Positions 23,384 to 29,806 of a stretch of DNA of 29,806 bases are shown here, piece by piece. This DNA is from CAYXUW01 sp964468375 (GTDB taxonomy: Bacteria > Planctomycetota > Phycisphaerae > Sedimentisphaerales > Anaerobacaceae). The stretch lies in assembly GCA_964468375.1 (NCBI GenBank), contig CAYXUW010000006.1, positions 1 through 29,806 on the forward strand, written 5' to 3'. A program made the translations under genes and the position numbers. The notes under the pieces are model-generated. The model was not told the DNA's origin. It saw nothing but the letters and a program-made list of their open reading frames with translations, and did no database searches. Within the stretch, counting starts at the first letter, position 1; every line of letters starts with the position of its first letter.

Positions 23384-24451
23384 TTATCTAAGTATTACCT
23401 TTCCTGTGCCTGTTGTTATTCTCCCAATCTTATAAACTCTTTCTCCATATCTTCTTAACTTTTTCATAATCGAATCTGCGAAGTCCTCAGCAACAACAAT
23501 AACGAATCCGATACCCATATTAAAGACCCTGAACATTTCCTCCTCCTCGACAGGCCCTGTCTCCTGCAAAAATGCAAATATCTTAGGCCTCGGCCAGCCT
23601 GACTTTTTAATAATCGCGTCGCAATTTCTCGGCAACACCCTCGGAATATTCCCCACCAAACCTCCGCCCGTAATATGGGCCATTCCGTGGACGACTTTCT
23701 TGACTTTATACTGTGACAACAGTTTTACAACCGGCTTAACGTAAATCCGCGTCGGCTCCAGCAAAACATCTCCCAGAACCGCACCATTGAGCTCAGCAGG
23801 CGCATCAGTCATTTTCAGGCCTGCCTTCTTAAAACAAATATTGCGGACAAGCGTGTAGCCATTGCTGTGCAGTCCGCTCGAAGCCAGACCGAGAACATAG
23901 TCGCCTTTTCTTATGTTCCCGCCCGTAACGATTTTTCTTCGACCGACCACTCCAACAGCAAACCCCGCCATATCAAAATCGCCTTTGCGGTAGGTATCGG
24001 GCATTTCAGCGGTCTCACCGCCTATCAGCGCGCAATCAGCCAATCTGCAACCCGCTGCAACGCCTTTTACCAGCTCAGCTATCGTTGCCGGCTCAAGTTT
24101 GTGAACTGCTATATAATCGAGAAAGAACAACGGCTCAGCACCCTGCACGAGCATATCATTAACGCTCATTGCTACAAGGTCGATTCCCACGGTATCGAAT
24201 TTTTTTATCTCTGCAGCCAGCTGCACCTTGCTGCCCACCCCATCGGTGCAGGCCACAAGAACAGGATTTTTGTAATTCTTCTTAAAGAGCCGCTCGTCGT
24301 AGTCGAGCCGAAACATCCCTGCAAAAGCCCCTTTGGAACCAATTACACGCGGCCCGAAGGTGCTCGAAACATATCCGTGGATTTTCTCGACCATCTCGTC
24401 GTTGGCATCGATGCTTACACCGGATTGTTCATAGCTGACATATTTACTCAT
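23384..24451 (-). CDS. purM: Phosphoribosylformylglycinamidine cyclo-ligase
   Basis: It closes the imidazole ring to form AIR, step 5 of purine synthesis. The 355-residue protein has the ATP-binding CTDGVGSKVQLA, GIDLVAMSVNDMLVQGAEP, LIGGETAEMP and HITGGGLVGNIPRVLP blocks. I start at the ATG at 24451, which overlaps the purF stop by 8 bp (MSKYVSYEQSGV is the family start); a TTG 21 bp upstream is unnecessary. PurF and PurM are thus translationally coupled. Confidence 0.96.
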   Translation of the reverse strand: MSKYVSYEQSGVSIDANDEMVEKIHGYVSSTFGPRVIGSKGAFAGMFRLDYDERLFKKNYKNPVLVACTDGVGSKVQLAAEIKKFDTVGIDLVAMSVNDMLVQGAEPLFFLDYIAVHKLEPATIAELVKGVAAGCRLADCALIGGETAEMPDTYRKGDFDMAGFAVGVVGRRKIVTGGNIRKGDYVLGLASSGLHSNGYTLVRNICFKKAGLKMTDAPAELNGAVLGDVLLEPTRIYVKPVVKLLSQYKVKKVVHGMAHITGGGLVGNIPRVLPRNCDAIIKKSGWPRPKIFAFLQETGPVEEEEMFRVFNMGIGFVIVVAEDFADSIMKKLRRYGERVYKIGRITTGTGKVILR

Positions 24452-25889
24452 CCGTATGAGGCCCGCCGTCAAACATACGCATTTGATAATGCTCCAAGGA
24501 AAACTTATTCATCGCAGTATCTACAGGTATCGGATATTTGCCGCTCCAGCAGGCGGTGCAGTAGTTCTCCGCCGGAAAGGAAACGCAAGACAACAATCCT
24601 TCCAGTGATATATACCCAACACTGTCCACCTCGAGAAATTCCCTAATCTGCTCTAAATCACGTTTGTTCGCCAACAACTCCTTTCTGGTTGGAAAATCTA
24701 CGCCGTAAAAACAGGGATGTCTTATCGGCGGACAGCTCACCCGCATATGAATTTGTTTTGCGCCCGCCTCGCGCAGTGTTCTAATTTTACCCCTCGTCGT
24801 AGTGCCCCGAACTATCGAATCATCAACAACCACAATCCTTCTGCCAGCAACGGCTTCTTTCACCACCGCAAGCTTGAGCCGAACCTCCAGCTCACGCATC
24901 TTCTGCTCGGGCGATATAAATGTCCTGCCTACATAGTGGCTTCTAACCAGTCCCATATCGAAAGGTATCTTGCTTTGCTCCGAGTATCCTATCGCCGCCG
25001 ACGTCCCCGAGTCCGGCACCGGTATTACAACATCTGCGTCGACAGGTTGCTCCACCGCCAGCTGTCTGCCGAGCTTTTTTCTAAACTCGTGAACATTTTC
25101 GCCGAAAACAGTGCTGTTCTGTTTGGCGAAGTAAATATGCTCAAAGATGCAGTGAGCCGGCGTAATAGTACCCGGCTCGACGAAAAATCTGCTCGACAGG
25201 CCGTTTTTGTCGAGGCGAACTATTTCGCCAGGTTCGACCTCGCGAACGAACTTCGCCCCTGTGGCATCCAAAGCACAGGTCTCACTGGCGACAACATAAC
25301 CGCCGCTTTCCGTCTGCCCTATGCACAAAGGTCTGACGCCGTAAGGGTCCCTGGCCGCCTCAATTCGGTCTGCATACAAAAACAGCAGGCAATACGCCCC
25401 CTGAAGATGATTTAATACATGAACCAGCGAATCGGGCTTGCTGACATGGGTCGGCTTAGCAAGTAAATGAACAATTATTTCGGTATCAGATGTGGATTTG
25501 AATATGCTACCGTATGCCTCGTATTCGTCCCTTAATAACTCCGCGTTTATAAGATTACCGTTGTGCGCCACCGCCACCTGTCCGCACGAATACTCACTCA
25601 AAAGCGGCTGGCTGTTCATCTGCTTACTGGAACCTGTAGTCGAGTACCTAACGTGACCGATAGCCATCGGATTAGCGAGTTTTTCCAAAAGACCGGTCCC
25701 GCTGCGGAAAACTCTGCCTACCGTCCCCATACCTTTGTAACACTGGATAAACTCACCGTCGCTGGAAGCAATACCTGCCGATTCTTGGCCGCGATGCTGA
25801 AGACTGTATAAACCGAAATAGGTCTTTTCAACCGCCTCAGGGTCTCCGAAAATACCAAAAAGGCCGCAGCTTTCTTTTTTCTCGAACAC
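24444..25889 (-). CDS. purF: Amidophosphoribosyltransferase
   Basis: It makes phosphoribosylamine from PRPP and glutamine, the first committed step of purine synthesis. The nucleophile Cys of ESCGLFG would be exposed after removal of a short propeptide (7 residues with my start). RGQESAG, HVRYSTTG and AHNGNL mark the glutaminase; VVVDDSIVRGTTT is the PRPP loop. Four Fe-S-type cysteines (AHCIFEH, RHPCFYG, YCTACWSG) place it in the Bacillus-like class. I prefer the GTG at 25889, nine nucleotides after GAGAGG, over the TTG at 25898, which has no spacing. It lies 49 bp after the thioesterase gene. Confidence 0.95.
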   Translation of the reverse strand: MFEKKESCGLFGIFGDPEAVEKTYFGLYSLQHRGQESAGIASSDGEFIQCYKGMGTVGRVFRSGTGLLEKLANPMAIGHVRYSTTGSSKQMNSQPLLSEYSCGQVAVAHNGNLINAELLRDEYEAYGSIFKSTSDTEIIVHLLAKPTHVSKPDSLVHVLNHLQGAYCLLFLYADRIEAARDPYGVRPLCIGQTESGGYVVASETCALDATGAKFVREVEPGEIVRLDKNGLSSRFFVEPGTITPAHCIFEHIYFAKQNSTVFGENVHEFRKKLGRQLAVEQPVDADVVIPVPDSGTSAAIGYSEQSKIPFDMGLVRSHYVGRTFISPEQKMRELEVRLKLAVVKEAVAGRRIVVVDDSIVRGTTTRGKIRTLREAGAKQIHMRVSCPPIRHPCFYGVDFPTRKELLANKRDLEQIREFLEVDSVGYISLEGLLSCVSFPAENYCTACWSGKYPIPVDTAMNKFSLEHYQMRMFDGGPHTDE

Positions 25890-25938
25890 GGACAGCAACC
25901 TCTCAAAAAATCCAGTTTAGTAAATCAGCCGGACTAAG

Positions 25939-26370
25939 TCAAACAATTGTTTCTTCCGATTCAGGATGCATAAATGCAGGTACCCGGCAAACCTTGCCTT
26001 GGGCATCGACACATGCAAGCACACTCTTGCCCTCCGCCAAAATCACCCTATCACTGCGACGAATAAGTTTGTAGATATGCTCAACCCTGCTGGCGCTTAC
26101 TCTTGAACATCTTGTTTCCAGCTCAAGCTCCTCATCATAACCGGCGGGCCGACGATACTTTATGTTCAGCTCAGCCACCACAAAAAATACCCCCGCCTCT
26201 TCCAGGTCCTTATAAGCCAGTCCGTTGACACGCAGAAGCTCCGTTCTCCCCATCTCGAACCAAACCGGATAGACGCTGTGGTGAACAACTCCGCCCCGGT
26301 CTGTCTCGGCATAACGGGGTGTAATGGTTATCGTATGGCTTTGAATAGTCGCGCGTTCAGGAAAATCCAT
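25939..26370 (-). CDS. YbgC/FadM-type acyl-CoA thioesterase
   Basis: A 143-residue hotdog-fold protein of the 4-hydroxybenzoyl-CoA thioesterase family. ITPRYAETDRGGVVHHSVYP has the catalytic Asp (ETD) and GVV-HH pattern, then FEMGRTELLR; YRRPAGYDEELELETR is typical of the second half. The ATG at 26370 is the likely start, as homologues begin close to the beta strand that follows. A TTG at 26406 is possible. The substrate is unknown, probably an acyl-CoA or acyl-ACP. It is transcribed ahead of purF and divergently from the isomerase gene. Confidence 0.88.
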   Translation of the reverse strand: MDFPERATIQSHTITITPRYAETDRGGVVHHSVYPVWFEMGRTELLRVNGLAYKDLEEAGVFFVVAELNIKYRRPAGYDEELELETRCSRVSASRVEHIYKLIRRSDRVILAEGKSVLACVDAQGKVCRVPAFMHPESEETIV

Positions 26371-26543
26371 ATCCAAATTTTCAACTAAAAAACTAAAATA
26401 GCACAAAAGCCGACATTTGCAAGTATATTCAATAAAGATAATGCTTTCTGCTCGCGAAAATCACGAAATATGGGCCCAATACAGGCACTTATGAAAACTG
26501 TAATATTTAGCAGCAAAAAACCCGCTTCCAAAAGGTAAATGTG

Positions 26544-26572
26544 TTGACTTATTCGCCTGCTGATAGAATAAT
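26544..26572 (+). promoter_or_regulatory. Sigma70-type promoter of the isomerase gene
   Basis: The -35 TTGACT (26544-26549) and -10 AATAAT (26567-26572) are 17 bp apart. The start is expected near 26580, leaving a leader of about 55 nt with AAGGA ahead of the ATG at 26635. Confidence 0.5.
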
Positions 26573-26634
26573 GGTTTATTGGTTTTTGAATAATAATACA
26601 GTTTTCTACGTCTAACCCACGAAAGGATATATTT

Positions 26635-27678
26635 ATGAAAACTCGCATTTTTCGCTGCCCATCCTCATTTTTAACAGCTACAGTTTGTTTTATAACGTTC
26701 ATTATCACCTGCACTTTGACAGCCGCTGTCCTCGACACGCCCTCGACCGAACCGAACTCTCCCGAAGAAACGCCCGGCGATAGCGTTGCTGTTACCGTAA
26801 ACGGTGTCGATATTAGCGAAAGCCAGATAGAAGATAAGCTCAAACCGCAACTCGATAAAATAGGCACACAATTACCGCCGGCTATTCTCGAGCAATATAA
26901 ACAACAGCTTAGACAACAGGTTATGGAGACGATGATTATCGAGCAGCTATTGGATGAAAAAGTAAAAGAGGCCAAAATAGTAATTCCCGAAAAAGAAGTG
27001 CTTAGTAAAATCGAAGAAATGGCCGCACAGCAGCAGCCGCCGTTATCAATGGAAGATTTCAAATCGCTTCTGGAGGCCTACGGCCAAAGTTTCGATGACG
27101 TAAAACGCCGAATCCAGAGAGGGCTGGCATACAAAAAACTTATGGAAGCCCAATGGGAAGGCAAAATAGACATCAAGCAAAAAGACGTTAAAAAGTATTA
27201 CGATGAAAACGCCGAACAGTTCGAACAAGTCAGAGCAAGTCATATTCTAATATCACCCGACACCGACGATCCCAACACTGACCCAAATCAGGCGAAAGCA
27301 GCCGCCAAGGCAAAAACCGAGAACCTGCTTAAACAAATAAAAGACGGGGCCGACTTCGCTGAACTTGCCCGGGCTAATTCAGATTGTCCCTCATCTCAGC
27401 AAGGCGGAGATTTGGGCTTCTTCAGCAAAGGCCAGATGGTTCCTGCTTTCGATGAAGCTGCTTTTGCGCTCAAAGTCGGACAGGTCAGTGACATCGTGGA
27501 AACCCAGTTCGGATATCATATAATAAAGGTTACAGGCCGCAAAGGCGATACTTTCGAGAAAGCCAAGGAAGATGTAGTAAAGCTGCTGACGCAAAACAAA
27601 CAAGCAGAACTGGCTGAGCAGTATATTGAATCGCTCAAAACTGATGCAAATATTGTCTACCCCTCCGGCTCCGGCTAA
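26635..27678 (+). CDS. SurA/PrsA-like peptidyl-prolyl isomerase (parvulin)
   Basis: An exported folding factor of 347 residues. The signal peptide is about residues 1-31 (basic start, hydrophobic LTATVCFITFIITCTLTAA). C26 is not in a good lipobox, so I expect cleavage or a membrane anchor rather than a lipoprotein. A chaperone domain with SurA_N character follows (about 50-185, VAVTVNGVDISESQIEDKL). The rotamase domain spans about 197-300: VRASHILI, FAELARANSDCPSS, GGDLGFFSKGQMVPAFDEAAF and TQFGYHIIKV. The acidic linker at 208-217 (SPDTDDPNTDPNQ) is unusual but tolerated in this family. Confidence 0.93.
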   Translation: MKTRIFRCPSSFLTATVCFITFIITCTLTAAVLDTPSTEPNSPEETPGDSVAVTVNGVDISESQIEDKLKPQLDKIGTQLPPAILEQYKQQLRQQVMETMIIEQLLDEKVKEAKIVIPEKEVLSKIEEMAAQQQPPLSMEDFKSLLEAYGQSFDDVKRRIQRGLAYKKLMEAQWEGKIDIKQKDVKKYYDENAEQFEQVRASHILISPDTDDPNTDPNQAKAAAKAKTENLLKQIKDGADFAELARANSDCPSSQQGGDLGFFSKGQMVPAFDEAAFALKVGQVSDIVETQFGYHIIKVTGRKGDTFEKAKEDVVKLLTQNKQAELAEQYIESLKTDANIVYPSGSG

Positions 27679-27686
27679 AAATCAGA

Positions 27687-27702
27687 AGTGCCGACCGGCA
27701 CT
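27687..27702 (+). terminator. Short hairpin after the isomerase gene
   Basis: AGTGCC and GGCACT pair around GACC, 8 nt after the stop codon. No T tract follows, so it may only stabilise the 3' end or act with Rho. Confidence 0.3.
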
Positions 27703-27873
27703 GAGCCGTCTTCATAAGCCGGAAGATGAAACTGCAGCAAAATACCATTCCAGCCGTAGCCCCCTTAGGTCTTAGAATATCGAGCTTTGGACGCTCATTT
27801 CCGAAACCAATCTGCACGAAAAATCCTTTCAAGGATAAATCGCAAAATTTTCAGCAAAATTTGGAGTAATTTG

Positions 27874-27902
27874 TTGGCAGACGCCGATGTTCAATGTATA
27901 AA
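27874..27902 (+). promoter_or_regulatory. Sigma70-type promoter of the amidase-like gene
   Basis: The -35 TTGGCA (27874-27879) and -10 TATAAA (27897-27902) are 17 bp apart. The start is expected near 27909, and the leader of about 68 nt contains a small GCCT/AGGC hairpin. Confidence 0.55.
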
Positions 27903-27976
27903 TAAGCAATTATGCCTTCTTTAGGCAATCTTCTGCAGAATTTTGAAGGACACCAAGTGCCGTTCAGGGACGAAAG

Positions 27977-28525
27977 ATGTCAAATCAACCAAGGATAGTA
28001 AAAGTATTAGCAGCGCTGCTGATTTCAATGACCATCGGGGCAATAGTGCTAATGGCTCTGGGTAACCATCCTCCATCAGCAGGTCCATTTTGCCTGTCCA
28101 GTTATTACCACCTCGATCCTATAGAAAAAGCTATTTCTTCCCAAACCACCCAATCCCCTCATCGCTGGAACTGCATCGAAATATACTACAGTAACACAAA
28201 AGCCGGCAATCTCGAACAACTGGCCTCGCTCAACGGCCTGACCAGTCCGGAAGATATCAACTGCCATTTTGTAATCTGCAACGGCCTTGGCGCCGGCGAC
28301 GGCCAAATACAATCAACCGAAAAATGGCAAAGACAATGGTCTATCGTGCCGGGGCAAACCTGGTATGGCAGCAGTCAAACCATCCGTATCTGCGTCATAG
28401 CCGGCGGAGAATCAGTCCGCCCAACAAATCTTCAGCTAAAAAGGACGGAGACCCTTGTAGAAACCCTGTCAAGAAAATTCAACATCCAGCCCGAACATAT
28501 CTACTACCCCGGCAGTTGGAAGTAA
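27977..28525 (+). CDS. Amidase_2-like membrane protein without zinc ligands
   Basis: A 182-residue protein with one N-terminal membrane helix (about 8-28) and an extracytoplasmic domain that follows the amidase_2/PGRP pattern. WNCIEIYYSNTKAGN corresponds to the first strand, CHFVICNGLGAGDGQIQ to the second, then WQRQW, IRICVIAGG, and Q-LKRTETLVETLSRKFNI before HIYYPGSW. In active amidases the first strand has His-His and the end has Cys-Pro-Gly. Here they are Tyr70-Tyr71 and Tyr177-Pro-Gly, so zinc binding and amidase activity are unlikely. It may bind muropeptides without cutting. The ATG is preceded by AGGGA at a suitable distance. Confidence 0.65.
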   Translation: MSNQPRIVKVLAALLISMTIGAIVLMALGNHPPSAGPFCLSSYYHLDPIEKAISSQTTQSPHRWNCIEIYYSNTKAGNLEQLASLNGLTSPEDINCHFVICNGLGAGDGQIQSTEKWQRQWSIVPGQTWYGSSQTIRICVIAGGESVRPTNLQLKRTETLVETLSRKFNIQPEHIYYPGSWK

Positions 28526-28566
28526 CTGCGAGCCCTTGTAAAAACGCCCTTATCACTTCTTCGCAT

Positions 28567-29733
28567 TCACAACCGTGAAGCTCTGCGAATATCAGTAAGC
28601 CAATACAGCAGCATTCCAAAAAACAAAACCACCACCAAAAGAATTACGCTCCCCTGCTTTTCTTTCCAGGCATATGAAACAACGCTATAAACCAAAAAAG
28701 CACACACGGCACAAAATACCAGCGTCGTAAAAGGATAGCCGGTTACTCTATAAGGCCTTTCTGTCTGGGGTTCCTTATAGCGTAAAACAATAACCGAAAG
28801 ATTGGTTGCAAGATAAAATAAATAAACCGCCGCTGCGGTATAAACAATAGTATCCACGAATGAGCCGAAAATTACAATAATAGCTGCCGCTATAGCCCCC
28901 TGCACAACCAGAGCCCAAACGGGCGTCCCGGTGCGCCCATACCACCTGCCCAAGACGCCAAAAACTCGATGTCCCGCACCAAGCGCATAGGAAATCCGCG
29001 CGCCGGTAAAAATCAAACCATTGACCGCCCCCAACGCCGAGATGCAAATCAAAGCGCTAATTAATCGACTTCCTATTTCAGGAAATACCGTTGATACACA
29101 ATCAGCCGCTACCGCTTTGGAACTCACAAGTCCGCCATAGCCGAGCGTATAGAGAAATGCCCCGTTAACCAATAAATACAATCCGGTAACGGCAGCCGTG
29201 CCGAACACTAATGCACGAACAATGTTGCGATGCGGGTCTTTCACCTCAGCTGCCACATAAGCCATTTCATTCCATCCGCCGAAGGTAAACAGAACAAATA
29301 TAAACGCCAAACTAATCGGCAGCGGCTCAAATGTCTCAGCCATCCGTGAACCCGGCCGGGCAGCTAACGCCACACCAACAATGGCAAGAAGCCCCAGAAC
29401 CTTGGCTGTCGTAAGAATATTCTGAACCCACTTGCCTCCTTTAACCCCCAAAATATTGACAACAGTCAGAATAACAACAGCAGCAACAGCATAAATCTGT
29501 AGGCTGTAAGGAATCGGATAATTTGCAAACGGGTCACATATTGTCCGTGCATACATCGCAAATGCAAATGCCATCACAGCGATATCGCCGGGCCGAACAA
29601 TCGCAAGCTGAATCCACCCGAATAAATAACCTGCCCAGCGCCCGTATGCCCGGCTGAGATACACATAATCACCACCCTCCTGAGGATACGCCGAGGCAAG
29701 TTCTGCATAACCCAGCGCACCGAAAAGCGATAT
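28567..29733 (-). CDS. APC-family amino acid permease, 5'-truncated
   Basis: A basic amino-acid/polyamine/organocation transporter. The readable part (388 codons) includes ELASAYPQEGGDYVYLSRAYG, a family hallmark after helix 2, FTFGGWNEMAYVAAEVKDP, GRWYGRTGTPVWAL, and about ten hydrophobic helices up to the C terminus. GTG at 29664 is an internal codon, not the start: the frame stays coding up to 29733, where a G tract replaces the sequence. The first helix and start codon are missing. The downstream end (IRRASRL) is intact. Substrate unknown; an L-type neutral amino-acid exchanger is the nearest recollection. Confidence 0.9.
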   Translation of the reverse strand: MSLFGALGYAELASAYPQEGGDYVYLSRAYGRWAGYLFGWIQLAIVRPGDIAVMAFAFAMYARTICDPFANYPIPYSLQIYAVAAVVILTVVNILGVKGGKWVQNILTTAKVLGLLAIVGVALAARPGSRMAETFEPLPISLAFIFVLFTFGGWNEMAYVAAEVKDPHRNIVRALVFGTAAVTGLYLLVNGAFLYTLGYGGLVSSKAVAADCVSTVFPEIGSRLISALICISALGAVNGLIFTGARISYALGAGHRVFGVLGRWYGRTGTPVWALVVQGAIAAAIIVIFGSFVDTIVYTAAAVYLFYLATNLSVIVLRYKEPQTERPYRVTGYPFTTLVFCAVCAFLVYSVVSYAWKEKQGSVILLVVVLFFGMLLYWLTDIRRASRL

Positions 29734-29806
29734 GGGGGGGGGCGGGGCGGGGGGGGGGGGGGGGGGGGGGGGGGGTGGGGGGCGCGGGGGGGGCGGGGGG
29801 GGGGGG
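29734..29806. other. Near-pure G tract at the contig end
   Basis: Apart from the first two bases the 73-base tail is G with a handful of C and T. It interrupts a conserved permease frame. This is the usual look of dark-cycle poly-G reads assembled onto a contig end, so it should be trimmed. Confidence 0.85.

Noticed and set aside
23223..23384. 54-codon ORF starting at the ATG inside the ribosome site of the PurF-like remnant
   Set aside because: It starts at an ATG just ahead of the AAGGAG with no ribosome site of its own, while the other two frames carry the amidotransferase signatures.
26385..27062. 225-codon antisense frame covering the isomerase 5' half
   Set aside because: It is Ser/Ile/Cys-rich, typical of reverse-strand translation, and it would cover both the promoter and signal peptide of the isomerase.

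Overview
This window looks like one metagenome-derived contig, or a contig end, from a Planctomycetota-like bacterium. Class Phycisphaerae is my best guess. The grounds are codon style, the mix of housekeeping genes with lineage-type hypothetical membrane proteins, and the gene combinations; I could not run a search. Both edges cut genes. mutS is open at base 2. The amino-acid permease at the right edge runs into a 73-base near-pure G tract that looks like a sequencing or assembly artefact.

Layout. (1) Bases 2-7748, plus strand: mutS (3' part), two tiny overlapping ferritin-like half-domain genes, glycyl-tRNA synthetase with its own sigma70-type promoter, a 533-residue membrane protein, asparaginyl-tRNA synthetase with an unusual coiled-coil insert, and prmC. 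(2) Bases 7735-14748, minus strand: a long operon driven by a good promoter at 14787-14815. Its order is GAF-SpoIIE phosphatase, cmk, plsC, ispH, rpsA, a sigma70-family factor with no ordinary start codon, and apt. The cmk-plsC-ispH-rpsA order is known from other phyla. (3) Bases 14883-15158: acylphosphatase.

(4) Bases 15167-21071, an AT-richer accessory region. It holds tandem paralogues of a helical plus fibronectin-III protein, an 840-bp intergenic region, and a set of small genes. The intergenic region has several hairpins, a 12-unit array with a 20/21-bp period, and a perfect sigma54 -24/-12 promoter. The promoter points at a 70-residue protein and a GIY-YIG domain protein. Beyond these lie, on the minus strand, a beta-flower-like protein with a Gly-Tyr-Pro tail, a HEPN-type protein with an Rx4H motif, a Cas4/RecB-like PD-(D/E)XK nuclease with four cysteines, and a membrane-anchored beta-propeller-like fragment. 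The three nuclease-type folds together look like a small defence or genome-maintenance neighbourhood. No CRISPR array is present.

(5) Bases 21311-25889: a SpoIIAA-like protein; a DUF503 gene that looks leaderless; a polytopic membrane protein; a 175-bp remnant that keeps the two ends of a second PurF-like amidotransferase; then purM and purF, which overlap. (6) Bases 25939-29733: a YbgC-type thioesterase, a SurA/PrsA-like peptidyl-prolyl isomerase on a divergent promoter, an amidase_2-like membrane protein that has lost its zinc ligands, and a 5'-truncated APC permease.

The housekeeping genes serve translation (glyS, asnS, prmC, rpsA), purine and pyrimidine metabolism (apt, cmk, purF, purM), lipid and isoprenoid synthesis (plsC, ispH) and envelope protein folding. 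The most interesting stretch is 16.6-17.3 kb: a helically phased repeat array about 160 bp upstream of a textbook sigma54 promoter.
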